DNA of 64,000 bases from Paenibacillus sp. SZ31 (GCF_012912005.1 NZ_JABBEA010000010.1:168825-232824), one strand, 5' to 3'; positions 17,211 through 25,978 are shown, numbered from the stretch's first letter. Program-made: numbers and translations. Notes: a model not told the origin generated them from the letters alone.

Positions 17211-18479
17211 TTAATTTTTCGCTCTAATACTATCTACGTATTGATTGGCTGTAATCTCACCCTTTAAGAATTGCTGCACCTTTTTATGAAATCGTGTTAT
17301 CACAGCATGACTTTCGGCCGTTGCAGCGGGGACATCTTCGGTTGAAAACCAGGATTGTCCCTTGGTCATGTCATAACGTCCAGCGAGCTTCTCAGACTCC
17401 AAATCCAGTTCCTGTTGCTTTGCAGGCAAGCGATTAACCTGTTGATACCATTTCAACTGTGTCGTAGCGGACGTCATGCCTTCAATCCATCTGCTGGCTT
17501 CCTCAGCCTCAACCGAACCGGCAGTAATAACAAGACTTCTGGACTCCACTGATTCCAAAGTTTCGAAAGTAATGCGCTCTAAAGAACCTTTATCAACTGT
17601 ACTCTCTTGCTCTATACTTAATAATTGCGATAACAATGTTACAACCATCGGTGTTCCGTTCTGGTCAGCAGTTGGAGAGAACTCCGGATTGGTAGATTGG
17701 CCCCTAATATAGGGCTGAATCTGATCCATTAACTGAATGCCCTGCTCAAGACCACTTGTTTGCGGAGAAGTTTGCGAACGTTTAACTTGATCAGGTGCCA
17801 TCCCCGGTTCAAAATGATTCAACCACGCACTCGTCCCGTACATATCACTCATGTTCATTGCAATTAACGGAATTCCTTCCGCCATGGATTGTTGAGTGAG
17901 TTTGGTCCATTGATCTTTACTGTGAGGTAACATCTCCAGACCAGCTTTCTTCAGAAATGAAGATTTTGCCGCCAGAATGTACGGGTCAAAATCAAAAGGC
18001 ATCCCCCATTGATAACCATTCCACTCTGTCATTCCACGTAGCCTGGCTACCGTCTCTCCAAGCGACTTTGATAATGTCGTACCGTTTAACGGATACAGAT
18101 GCCCTTTTTTGGCATAGTATTGCACTTCCTCACTATCAAGCAGAACCACATCCCCGTTCTCCCCCAGTGAAAACTCAAGATCCAAAACACGCTTATATGT
18201 ATCCGGCTTCTCATTCCGAAGATTAATCTCTACTAACTGTGAAGCAGCAACTTCTTTGGCTATCTTTTGAAAGGCATGAAACTCTTCATCCGACATGGCG
18301 ACTACAATCTCCAGTGGGGCTTGAGCATCCTCATTACGGGAAGAAGAACCCGGAAAGGTATCCTTTTCCTGGTCTCGTTCCTGGTTGAGCTGTGAACCTC
18401 TGAAGTCAAAACTCGGAGACAGGATCGTTAACGAAAGCAGCAATACCGCGAACAAAACAACCTGATGTCTACGCTTCAT
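17211..18479 (-). CDS. Extracellular solute-binding-protein-like protein without a lipobox
   Basis: A 422-residue protein with an N-terminal hydrophobic segment (about 7-24, LFAVLLLSLTILSPSF). The fold-level signature of sugar-type (family 1) binding proteins is visible: DVVLLDSEEVQYYAKKGHLYPL near 113-134, then WGMPFDFDPYILAAKSSFLKKAG, the usual hinge region. There is no Cys after the hydrophobic segment, so it is not a normal lipoprotein; it may stay membrane-anchored or be secreted. No permease or ATPase genes lie beside it. Mature length and the divergent C-terminus suggest a sensor or adaptor role rather than transport, but this is inference. It converges on the coiled-coil gene with a 59-nt gap. 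Confidence 0.6.
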   Translation of the reverse strand: MKRRHQVVLFAVLLLSLTILSPSFDFRGSQLNQERDQEKDTFPGSSSRNEDAQAPLEIVVAMSDEEFHAFQKIAKEVAASQLVEINLRNEKPDTYKRVLDLEFSLGENGDVVLLDSEEVQYYAKKGHLYPLNGTTLSKSLGETVARLRGMTEWNGYQWGMPFDFDPYILAAKSSFLKKAGLEMLPHSKDQWTKLTQQSMAEGIPLIAMNMSDMYGTSAWLNHFEPGMAPDQVKRSQTSPQTSGLEQGIQLMDQIQPYIRGQSTNPEFSPTADQNGTPMVVTLLSQLLSIEQESTVDKGSLERITFETLESVESRSLVITAGSVEAEEASRWIEGMTSATTQLKWYQQVNRLPAKQQELDLESEKLAGRYDMTKGQSWFSTEDVPAATAESHAVITRFHKKVQQFLKGEITANQYVDSIRAKN

Positions 18480-18638
18480 TAACTCCCCTCCTTGTTCACC
18501 TAGTTTTTTCCTGCAGCAATTATTGTAACAAATAAGTAGTACTCTTGTCCTACCCTGCCGAAAAACACTTTTTCGGATTTTTGCATAATAAGAGCATACA
18601 GAGTTCTGTGCAATAACGCTTTCTTATTTTTTCAGCAA

Positions 18639-18663
18639 AAAGCCGGCTCCAAGAGCCGGCTTT
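18639..18663 (-). terminator. Terminator of the ylaK-like gene
   Basis: Perfect 11-bp stem (18639-18649 with 18653-18663), 3-nt loop, T run on the minus strand. Stop codon of the PhoH-family gene is about 40 nt upstream. Confidence 0.9.
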
Positions 18664-18700
18664 AATAGCAACATTTTCCGGGAAATAAATACCCTGAATT

Positions 18701-20035
18701 TTACAATAAATCAGCTGCAAGCTGTGCTAGCTTGGAACGTTCTCCTTTTTCGAGCATAATATGTCCGCTAATCCCCTCTTGTTTGAACCTTTCTACGATA
18801 TACGTCAGACCGTTACTTGCCGAATCGAGATACGGATGGTCTATTTGCTCAGGGTCTCCCATCAAGATGATTTTACTGCCTTCACCGACCCTTGATACGA
18901 TCGTTTTCACTTCATGGCGGGACAGGTTCTGTGCTTCATCAATAATGATAAACTGTCCAGGTATCGATCTTCCACGAATATATGTTAGAGCCTCCACCTG
19001 AATACTGCCAAGCCCCATTAGAATTTTATCGATATCTCCGGATTTTTTGGTGTCAAACAAGAACTCTAAATTATCATAAATCGGTTGCATCCATGGCCGG
19101 AGCTTTTCTTCCTTCTCACCAGGCAAGTAACCGATATCTTTCCCCATCGGAACGACAGGACGAGCGATCAACAGTTTTTTGTATTTATGATCATCCTCTA
19201 CCTTAAGCAGACCCGCTGCAAGTGCCAGCAAGGTTTTTCCTGTTCCAGCTTTACCAGTGATGGTAACCAGCGGGATGTCATCATTCAAAAGCAGTTCCAG
19301 TGCCATGCGTTGTTGCGCGTTACGAGCGCTAATGCCCCAGACATTATCATTACTGAGGAAAAGCGGCTCCAGCTTCGTTCCCTCTGTATTCACTTTAAGC
19401 AAAGCCGATTTATTGGTTCCCATCTCATCCTTGAGAATGACGAATTCATTCGGATACAGCGAATAAGACAATTGTAACGGTTTGATCGGTAAAAAACGAT
19501 ATGTGTAAAACTCATCAATCACTGACGGGTGAACTTTTAGGGCTGTATAACCTGGATATAACTCACTGAGTCCTGCCGTCCGATCTGATAAGTAATCCTG
19601 TGTGAACAGACCAAGTACATCCGCTTTGATACGCACCAGTACATCTTTACTGACCAGCACCACCTGACGTTCGACTACTTCCTTCTCATTCTCCTCAATC
19701 TGATAATTCAGTGCGACGGCCAAAATGCGATTATCATTGGACACTTCACCAAACATTTCCTGAACTTTCACGAAACTCCGATGATTCAGCTCTACTTTCA
19801 GATTACCTCCATTAGCCAAAGGCACCCCACTGTGCAGGTGACCCAGCTCACGTAATCCATCCAAAAGTCTGGATACATTACGGGCATTACGCCCAATCTC
19901 ATCGGCATTTCTTTTTTTGGAGTCGATCTCCTCCAGTACAACCGCGGGAATGATTACCTCATGTTCCTCAAAGGCAAATATGGCATTGGGGTCATGCAGA
20001 AGCACGTTGGTATCCAATACAAAAATCTTTTTCAT
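18701..20035 (-). CDS. ylaK: PIN-PhoH family protein (YlaK-like)
   Basis: Two-domain protein of 444 residues. An N-terminal PIN nuclease-like domain starts with FVLDTNVLLHDP (about 4-15) and keeps acidic residues VVLEEIDSKK and ADEIGRNARN. The C-terminal PhoH domain is a P-loop ATPase with TGKAGTGKTLLALAAG near 250-265 and IIDEAQN near 355. PIN-PhoH proteins (PhoH2) from other bacteria act as ATP-dependent RNA helicase-ribonucleases; the substrate here is unknown. B. subtilis YlaK has the same layout and also neighbours ylaJ and ylaL. Distinct from the shorter PhoH encoded at 53.6 kb. Confidence 0.92.
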   Translation of the reverse strand: MKKIFVLDTNVLLHDPNAIFAFEEHEVIIPAVVLEEIDSKKRNADEIGRNARNVSRLLDGLRELGHLHSGVPLANGGNLKVELNHRSFVKVQEMFGEVSNDNRILAVALNYQIEENEKEVVERQVVLVSKDVLVRIKADVLGLFTQDYLSDRTAGLSELYPGYTALKVHPSVIDEFYTYRFLPIKPLQLSYSLYPNEFVILKDEMGTNKSALLKVNTEGTKLEPLFLSNDNVWGISARNAQQRMALELLLNDDIPLVTITGKAGTGKTLLALAAGLLKVEDDHKYKKLLIARPVVPMGKDIGYLPGEKEEKLRPWMQPIYDNLEFLFDTKKSGDIDKILMGLGSIQVEALTYIRGRSIPGQFIIIDEAQNLSRHEVKTIVSRVGEGSKIILMGDPEQIDHPYLDSASNGLTYIVERFKQEGISGHIMLEKGERSKLAQLAADLL

Positions 20036-20187
20036 TCAATCCCCTCCAAAGCGGCGTCGTTAAAGGCATGGATAGTGTGATCTTTCAGCAGCGGCATGGA
20101 CAATCATGATCCCATACATAAATGTATTCGACTAGGGCAAAATAATTGTCAACCATTCTGAAAAACTCCAAGAAAGGATGAACATTT

Positions 20188-20883
20188 ATGAAAATATGGG
20201 TATGCACACTGCTTCTGATCTTTATACTTACAGGTTGCAACAGTCCCACACGCAACGCTTCGCCGAATCAGGGTACACATGCAAAAGGTTACGGAGGAAA
20301 TGTAACAACTCAGCAAGATCAAAGGAAAGGATCTCACATGCTCAATGCACAGGAAGATCGGATGAACCCTTCACGTCTGAACCGTCTCAATGAAAATACG
20401 GGTGAAGTCCATGATACCAACATTGCGGATGATGCAGAGAATGGCCGGATGCCAAATGAAAAACGGATTAATCATCTTAAAGCCCTTGCCAAGCAAGTCG
20501 AAGGTGTTGAAGATGCGAACTGCGTCATACTCGGTAATACAGCCGTAGTTGGCATTGATGTTGATGGTGAACTGGAACGTGCTCGAGTAGGTACCATTAA
20601 GTACTCTGTAGCCGAGGCACTTCGCAAAGACCCCGAAGGCGTAGATTCCATTGTTACTGCAGATGCGGATGTCACTGAACGAATTAAAGAAATTGGTGAA
20701 CATATTCGTCAAGGACACCCGATCTCCGGTTTTGCTTCAGAACTCGCTGACATGGTGGGACGCATTATTCCCCAACTACCAAAAGACGTCAAAGTCCGTC
20801 AAAATCCGGATGAACATGAGAATCCAGAACAACAAATGCAGCAGCTGCATTCATCGGACAAAAAACAACAAAAAGCCCAGTGA
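20188..20883 (+). CDS. YhcN/YlaJ-family sporulation lipoprotein
   Basis: Spore-associated lipoprotein family (Spore_YhcN_YlaJ). The 231-residue product has a signal peptide ending LTGC (Cys about 15), an Asn/Gln-rich linker, then the conserved domain from about 85: AKQVEGVEDANCVILGNTAVVGIDVDGELE, followed by VAEALRKDPEGVDSIVTADADV and a Gln-rich tail. The domain resembles a BON-like fold. AAGGATG lies upstream of ATG 20188. In B. subtilis ylaJ lies beside ylaK; here the gene is divergent from it. The stop codon is part of the terminator stem. Confidence 0.88.
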   Translation: MKIWVCTLLLIFILTGCNSPTRNASPNQGTHAKGYGGNVTTQQDQRKGSHMLNAQEDRMNPSRLNRLNENTGEVHDTNIADDAENGRMPNEKRINHLKALAKQVEGVEDANCVILGNTAVVGIDVDGELERARVGTIKYSVAEALRKDPEGVDSIVTADADVTERIKEIGEHIRQGHPISGFASELADMVGRIIPQLPKDVKVRQNPDEHENPEQQMQQLHSSDKKQQKAQ

Positions 20884-20901
20884 TCTCTCACTAGGCTTTT
20901 T
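20870..20901. terminator. Bidirectional terminator overlapping both convergent stop codons
   Basis: A 14-bp stem with one G-T pair (20870-20883 with 20888-20901) and a TCTC loop. T runs occur on both strands. The plus-strand TGA (20881-20883) and the minus-strand TAG (20893-20891) both lie inside the hairpin. Confidence 0.9.
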
Positions 20902-21343
20902 TCATGGCAGCAAAAACCTGCTCATCTAATTTCTCAGCAGCACGCTGATCATATATTTTGACATATTGAGGCACAGAAGACAGTTGAGCGCCGTAAAACA
21001 GAGCATTCCTCACCGCTTCAATCGTAATGTCGAAACAGCACATATTAAATGGAACATCCTGCAGCGGATCTTGTCGTACCGCAGCACGTCCGTTCACTGC
21101 GTACACCGTCTCTTCTCCAAAGACAGTAACTGTAATGAGCGGATTCTTAATCATGTTGTTTACTAAGCGTGAACGATGATCGATCGCTACACGAAACGTA
21201 GAAGCATTCTCCGCATAAATCCAGGAGATGGCTGTTGAAGTCGGACCTCCGGATTCTACATCCACTGTGCTCAGAAGCACAAAGGTCTCATTCTTGAATT
21301 GCTGTAAAAGAGAATCAGTTAATTGTGTGACGGCTTCGGACAT
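20891..21343 (-). CDS. Pyridoxamine 5'-phosphate oxidase-like protein (YlaL-like)
   Basis: Member of the FMN-binding split-barrel fold, 150 residues. The segment FVLLSTVDVESGGPTSTAISWIYAENASTFRVAIDHRSRLVNNMIKNPLITVTVFG is typical of PNPOx-related proteins: Thr/Ser-rich strand, then DHRSRLVNN. The PLP-synthesis arginines of true PdxH are not evident, so a role as pyridoxamine oxidase is unlikely; flavin, F420 or heme binding are alternatives. B. subtilis YlaL is similar and also lies next to ylaK and ylaJ. Confidence 0.75.
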   Translation of the reverse strand: MSEAVTQLTDSLLQQFKNETFVLLSTVDVESGGPTSTAISWIYAENASTFRVAIDHRSRLVNNMIKNPLITVTVFGEETVYAVNGRAAVRQDPLQDVPFNMCCFDITIEAVRNALFYGAQLSSVPQYVKIYDQRAAEKLDEQVFAAMKKA

Positions 21344-21441
21344 TCAACCAGCCCCCTAACCTTCTTTATGCAATTCTTAAACTTGGTTTATGTTATTATA
21401 GCATACCAATTAGCGTGCTTCCAATCCCAAAAGAATGAAGG

Positions 21442-22503
21442 TTATTCGGCTGAAGGTGAAGTCGTTACTTTACCTGAAAGTGTATCTTGCAAAGCCTGCT
21501 TTGCATTGGCGAGTTCCGTCTCATTAATATACACATATGGACTTCTCCACTCTCCGGTAACCGGAGTATAATGCACATCCGAGGTAGATATGTTCCAATA
21601 CGTCGAGATAAAGTTTTTCATTTGTTCCGATTCCACATCTGTCGTCATGTTATCATCCACTGCACCAATCACTTTGCTAATCTTCGTAATGCCTCCAAGA
21701 GATTTCATCTGATCCAGCATAGAGTTCAGCACTTGGTTTTGACGTTTGTTACGATCAAAGTCGTTGGATTCAGCAGTCTTTGGATCACAATTGGATTTCC
21801 GGTAACGAACAAAGTCCAGTGCCGCTTTACCATCGAGATGTTGTGCGCCAGCGACCAGATTGATATCCGTACCGTCGGCTGTATCTCTGTAACACATATT
21901 TTTATCCACAGTCACATCCACGCCACCTACAGCATTGACAGCATCACGGAACGCCTGGAAATTCAGGACGGTTGTATAATTAATATCTACATCCAAATAT
22001 TTGCCCATCATTTCTTTCATCTGATCCTCTGCATTTTTGCCGGAGGTTTTTTCCTGTGCTTTGAACCTTGGATAATAGGAGTTCAGCTTGTTGGATTTGT
22101 ATCCATCTAATTGAATACGTGTGTCTCGTGGCAAAGATACAATGGTTGCCGTCTTGGTCTCCGGATTCAACGAAGCTACCATAACGACATCCGAGAGATA
22201 CGTACCAGTTTCCGGACGGTTATCCGTACCAAGCAACAACATCGTGATCGGTTTGGTTGTGGCTGACATCCCCGGAGGTACCGGTTTGTCGATGCCTGTA
22301 TCAACGACTTGATTGTATACCCAATACGCATATCCGCCGCCTACCACAATGGCAATAACCAATAGACTCAAAAAGATTCTGCCAAAAGCATTCATTCTCT
22401 TTTTCTTCTTAGGCTGCTTTCCCTTGCCATTCTTCGATCCAGAAGCGCCGGATTGCGTCGGTGCCTGTCTCCGTGGAGGCAGTCCGTTCGAATTCGAGTT
22501 CAT
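21442..22503 (-). CDS. LytR-CpsA-Psr (LCP) family protein
   Basis: LCP enzymes attach teichoic acids or other anionic polymers from undecaprenyl carriers to peptidoglycan on the outer face of the membrane. The 353-residue product has a basic cytoplasmic tail rich in Lys and Gly (1-37), one membrane segment (about 41-62) and the LCP domain: MLLLGTDNRPETGTYLSDVVMVASLNPETKTATIVSLPRDT near 90-130, then the VGGVDVTVDKNMCY and DFVRYRKSNCDPKTAESNDFDRNKRQNQVLN motifs. The conserved Arg and Asp residues for pyrophosphate-lipid binding are present. Which polymer it transfers cannot be read. Confidence 0.92.
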   Translation of the reverse strand: MNSNSNGLPPRRQAPTQSGASGSKNGKGKQPKKKKRMNAFGRIFLSLLVIAIVVGGGYAYWVYNQVVDTGIDKPVPPGMSATTKPITMLLLGTDNRPETGTYLSDVVMVASLNPETKTATIVSLPRDTRIQLDGYKSNKLNSYYPRFKAQEKTSGKNAEDQMKEMMGKYLDVDINYTTVLNFQAFRDAVNAVGGVDVTVDKNMCYRDTADGTDINLVAGAQHLDGKAALDFVRYRKSNCDPKTAESNDFDRNKRQNQVLNSMLDQMKSLGGITKISKVIGAVDDNMTTDVESEQMKNFISTYWNISTSDVHYTPVTGEWRSPYVYINETELANAKQALQDTLSGKVTTSPSAE

Positions 22504-22545
22504 ATCTTCAACACCTTTATCACATCTGTTTTTGTCTAAATAAAA

Positions 22546-22578
22546 GACAACCGCTTTCCCTAAGGAAAACGGATGGTC
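22546..22578 (-). terminator. Terminator after the ylaH-like gene
   Basis: About 13-bp stem (22546-22559 with 22564-22578, small bulge) with a TTAG-type loop, followed on the minus strand by TTTTATTT. It lies 15 nt after the ylaH-like stop. Confidence 0.8.
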
Positions 22579-22593
22579 TGTACAAGACAGGAT

Positions 22594-22890
22594 TTATGAG
22601 TTTCGAGCGGCAGCTTCCGCTTTTTTCTTTTGACGACCTTCAATAAAATAACGCACTCTCACTAATAACATCAAACCAACCGCCACCAGCAAACATTGAA
22701 TGATGGGAAGCTTGTCGATTTGAAAAATAAGAAGCATGAATGTGCCCATCGCCATCAATATATAGAGAACGATTTCCTTACCAAGCGGCAATTTCTGACG
22801 TACCCGAAACACCTTGTTATATACGTAAGTAATCAATACAAAGATGACGATGTAGGCTACGATCGGGTTTGACGCGAACCATGCTTGCAT
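22594..22890 (-). CDS. YlaH-like membrane protein
   Basis: A 98-residue protein with three membrane segments (about 7-24, 38-57 and 62-80) and a basic, Ala/Lys-rich C-terminus. The short loop YVYNKVFRVRQKLPLGKEIVLYILMAMGTF fits the YlaH family. Function unknown. In B. subtilis ylaH follows ylaG (typA) directly; the same order holds here on the minus strand, but with a 306-nt gap that contains a palindromic repeat. Confidence 0.75.
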   Translation of the reverse strand: MQAWFASNPIVAYIVIFVLITYVYNKVFRVRQKLPLGKEIVLYILMAMGTFMLLIFQIDKLPIIQCLLVAVGLMLLVRVRYFIEGRQKKKAEAAARNS

Positions 22891-23014
22891 GCACAGCCAG
22901 CTCCTTTCGTTATCATGCTAGGATATAAGTTAACTGGTTGATGGAACACCACCAACAACATTAATTACAAAGCTCTGCAATGCGACCGTTTCGGATTCGG
23001 ATCGTTCTTTTGGT

Positions 23015-23086
23015 CGCTGTTATCCCCATATTTTTTTTGATCCATTTCTCAATGGTAAAATCCGGGGATAAAGGCGAACGCTTCGC
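23015..23086. repeat. Imperfect palindromic repeat, copy 1
   Basis: Lies in the 306-nt gap between typA and the ylaH-like gene. The core reads CGCTGTTATCCCCA, then a T-rich arm to GATCC, a short loop, and the complementary arm AAAATCCGGGGATAAAGGCG. TTATCCCC and GGGGATAA form the outer stem. A second copy with the same layout lies at 50273-50345. Neither matches a terminator well, since the T tract is inside the stem. The rest of the gap shows nothing I can name. Confidence 0.75.
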
Positions 23087-23196
23087 TCCTACAGAATCGA
23101 TTCCGTATCCTCCACTACTTTAGCGGGCTGTAATCGATGTCGATGGTGTAGATGTGTTCCATCAAACGTTAACTTATATAAATTATTTTGTTGTTA

Positions 23197-25041
23197 TTAG
23201 GATTTTGAAGCCATTTTGCGTTGTTTTTCTGCACGCTCACGCTCGGATTTGTTCAGGATCTTCTTACGAAGACGAATAGATTTTGGTGTAATCTCACAAT
23301 ATTCATCTTCATTCAGATATTCAAGCGCCTGTTCCAATGAGAAGATAATCGGAGTTTTAATTTTAACCGTATCATCTTTACCAGAAGAACGAACGTTAGT
23401 CAGTTGTTTTTCTTTGCAAATGTTAACAACGATATCATTGTCACGTGTATGTTCACCAACAATCATACCTTCGTAGATTTCAGTACCCGGCTCCAAGAAG
23501 AGCGTACCACGATCCTCAACGCCCATCATTCCGTAGAACGTAGATGTACCCGTTTCAGTTGAGATCAGTACACCTTGGTGACGTCCACCCACTTGACCGG
23601 ACACTACTGGAGCGTAGCTGTCAAATGCATGGTTCATAACACCGTAACCACGAGTCAAAGTCAGGAAGTTTGTGCTATATCCGATCAAACCACGTGCTGG
23701 AATCAGGAACTCCAGACGTACTTGTCCACTACCAGTGTTGACCATGTTAACCATCTCTGCTTTACGTGCGCCCAGGCTCTCCATTACGGAACCCATGCTC
23801 TCTTCAGGGATATCAATCAACAAGCGCTCAACCGGTTCCATTTTCTTACCGTCAACTTCTCTTACGATAACTTCTGGTTTGGATACTTGAAGCTCATATC
23901 CTTCACGACGCATATTTTCAATCAGGATACCCAAGTGAAGCTCACCACGTCCGGAAACGACAAATGCATCAGGGCTTTCCGTTTCGTCAACACGAAGGGA
24001 AACGTCTGTTTCCAACTCTTTGAACAAACGCTCACGAAGTTTACGGGAAGTTACCCATTTACCTTCACGACCTGCGAATGGACTGTTGTTCACGAGGAAC
24101 GTCATTTGCAGTGTAGGCTCATCAATTTTCAAAACTGGAAGTGCTTCTGGGTTATTCGGATCAGCGATGGTTTCACCAATGTTGATGTCCTTGATCCCTG
24201 CAATCGCAACGATATCGCCTGCTCCTGCTTCTTCTGTCTCAACACGCTTGAGACCTTGGAAACCAAACAGTTTCTCGATACGTGCAGTTTTGCTTTTACC
24301 ATCACGCATAATAACCGTTACCGATTGTCCTTGACGGATCACACCGCGGTTAACACGACCAATGGCAATACGGCCAAGGTATTCATTGTAGTCCATCAAA
24401 GTAACGAGGAATTGAAGTGGCTCTTCAACATTCTCTGTTGGGTGAGGGATATGACTAACGATCGTATTGTAGATCGCCATCATGTTGTCGTCCTGTTTCG
24501 CAGGATCATTATCCATGCTGGATGTTCCGTTCAATGCGGAAGCATATACAACAGGGAATTCAAGTTGTTGATCGTTGGCACCCAGTTCAATGAACAGGTC
24601 CAGTACTTCATCAATAACCTCAGTCGGACGAGCCGCTGGACGGTCAATTTTATTTACAACAACGATTGGTGTCAGGTTGTGCTCCAGTGCTTTACGAAGT
24701 ACGAACTTCGTTTGTGGCATACAGCCTTCATATGCATCAACAACGAGCAATACGCCGTCAACCATTTTCATGATACGTTCCACTTCACCACCGAAGTCGG
24801 CGTGTCCTGGTGTATCCACAATGTTGATCAGGTAATCTTTATAAGTTATAGCCGTGTTTTTGGCCAAAATCGTAATACCGCGTTCACGCTCCAAATCGTT
24901 GGAGTCCATTGCGCGCTCCTGTACCGTTTCGTGATCACGGAAAGTACCGGATTGCTGGAGCAACTTGTCGACGAGCGTAGTTTTCCCGTGGTCGACGTGG
25001 GCAATAATCGCAATATTGCGAATGTGTTCTCTTGAATGCAT
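23197..25041 (-). CDS. typA: Ribosome-associated GTPase TypA/BipA
   Basis: Translational GTPase related to EF-G/LepA, involved in ribosome assembly and stress or low-temperature growth. It has G1 AHVDHGKTTL (about 13-22), G2/RGITI, G3 DTPGHADF, G4 NKIDRP, then domains II, III, V-like and the TypA-specific C-terminus with RLRKKILNKSERERAEKQRK. I start at ATG 25041 (MHSREHIRNIAIIAHVDHGKT), giving 614 residues as usual for the family; the upstream TTG 25071 lacks a ribosome site. It corresponds to B. subtilis ylaG, beside ylaH. Confidence 0.96.
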   Translation of the reverse strand: MHSREHIRNIAIIAHVDHGKTTLVDKLLQQSGTFRDHETVQERAMDSNDLERERGITILAKNTAITYKDYLINIVDTPGHADFGGEVERIMKMVDGVLLVVDAYEGCMPQTKFVLRKALEHNLTPIVVVNKIDRPAARPTEVIDEVLDLFIELGANDQQLEFPVVYASALNGTSSMDNDPAKQDDNMMAIYNTIVSHIPHPTENVEEPLQFLVTLMDYNEYLGRIAIGRVNRGVIRQGQSVTVIMRDGKSKTARIEKLFGFQGLKRVETEEAGAGDIVAIAGIKDINIGETIADPNNPEALPVLKIDEPTLQMTFLVNNSPFAGREGKWVTSRKLRERLFKELETDVSLRVDETESPDAFVVSGRGELHLGILIENMRREGYELQVSKPEVIVREVDGKKMEPVERLLIDIPEESMGSVMESLGARKAEMVNMVNTGSGQVRLEFLIPARGLIGYSTNFLTLTRGYGVMNHAFDSYAPVVSGQVGGRHQGVLISTETGTSTFYGMMGVEDRGTLFLEPGTEIYEGMIVGEHTRDNDIVVNICKEKQLTNVRSSGKDDTVKIKTPIIFSLEQALEYLNEDEYCEITPKSIRLRKKILNKSERERAEKQRKMASKS

Positions 25042-25120
25042 GGTTTGTATCCATATCCTTTCCAATTTCAATTCTTATCTACTAAACTTCCCGCAATTTC
25101 GCAGGTTACTCACAAAATAA

Positions 25121-25141
25121 GCGTCGGTGATATCCCGACGC
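25121..25141 (-). terminator. GC-rich hairpin in the typA leader
   Basis: Perfect 7-bp stem GCGTCGG/CCGACGC (25121-25127 with 25135-25141), followed on the minus strand by TTATTTTGTG. It could end transcripts of the upstream membrane-protein gene. However, the putative typA promoter lies upstream of it, so it would also be part of the typA leader RNA. Confidence 0.6.
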
Positions 25142-25158
25142 ATGTCTATATCCCTTAT

Positions 25159-25186
25159 ATTATAGTTGATCATAGGTAAAAATCAA
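25159..25186 (-). promoter_or_regulatory. Putative sigma-A promoter of typA
   Basis: TTGATT (25186-25181), 16-nt spacer, TATAAT (25164-25159) on the minus strand, about 120 nt before the typA start codon. Confidence 0.6.
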
Positions 25187-25217
25187 GATATTTCGCATGA
25201 AAAGACCACTGGGAATG

Positions 25218-25712
25218 TTACCAGCCTCTCCCTTGACGCCCTCGACCAAGCAATAACCAGGCTCCGCCCAAGATCAAAAGGACAGCCAACACATAGATTA
25301 TTCCCGTTTGAAGCAAGGTAAATCCGAATAATATGATCGACACCGCTCCAAGGATCAGAGCTGCAGGTAACACAAATTCCGGTCTTCGCCGCTCAGCCAT
25401 TCCATATTCGAGTAAACCTATGGCGATCCCCAGCAAGAACGCTGGCCACAGCCTGCTCATAAGTCCTGCACCCCATGTATTCGTTATACTGAATAAAACA
25501 CCATACACCGTTAGTATGCCACCAGGAACAAGTGACCACGATGGTGAAATACGCGCATAGTATAACGCATGAAGGGCGATACCTGGCAGCAGAATTAGCA
25601 AAGGCCAGAAATTACGACCAATGAATCCAAACACACCAAACTTGCCAAGCAGAATAATAATCCCCGCAACCACAATAAATAGTCCAATCGCTTTTTCATT
25701 TCTCATCCTCAT
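25218..25712 (-). CDS. LiaI/LiaF-TM-like integral membrane protein
   Basis: A 164-residue protein almost entirely made of hydrophobic helices (about 8-24, 33-51, 57-75, 84-103, 113-133, 138-155) and ending in a short basic GRGRQGRGW tail. The repeated pattern of GLFIVVAGIIILLGKFGVFGF and FWPLLILLPGI resembles the transmembrane modules of LiaI/LiaF-type proteins found in envelope-stress operons. No soluble domain is present. Function unknown; the family call is tentative. An in-frame ATG two codons downstream is also possible as start. Confidence 0.55.
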   Translation of the reverse strand: MRMRNEKAIGLFIVVAGIIILLGKFGVFGFIGRNFWPLLILLPGIALHALYYARISPSWSLVPGGILTVYGVLFSITNTWGAGLMSRLWPAFLLGIAIGLLEYGMAERRRPEFVLPAALILGAVSIILFGFTLLQTGIIYVLAVLLILGGAWLLLGRGRQGRGW

Positions 25713-25952
25713 CTGAATTCACCTCTTATACCATTGGCTATGTATTTTCACTCTTATAAACGATGCGCATTCCATGATGTCATTGGTTTTCAATCCTGTA
25801 ATCCTGCTTCTAGTGTATCCGATGTTTCGCCAAAAAACTATACTTTATGTCGCACTTTACTTGCTCCCTTTACCTGTATTACCCTAAAATGTGCAACTTA
25901 TGACTAGCCCAATGGGACATGTATTGACAAGAGGATTTCTCGCCACACAAAA

Positions 25953-25978
25953 CCGCCTAAACCAGACGGTTCAGACGG
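25953..25978 (-). terminator. Probable terminator of the minus-strand terC gene
   Basis: An 11-bp stem including two G-T pairs (25953-25963 with 25968-25978), 4-nt loop, followed on the minus strand by TTTTGTG. The remaining gap to the LiaI-like gene (25713-25950) shows nothing else I can name. Confidence 0.65.

Noticed and set aside
23575..25035. 486-codon open frame on the plus strand opposite typA
   Set aside because: It lies wholly antisense to a clear typA gene, has a Thr/His/Phe-rich composition typical of shadow frames and no ribosome site.
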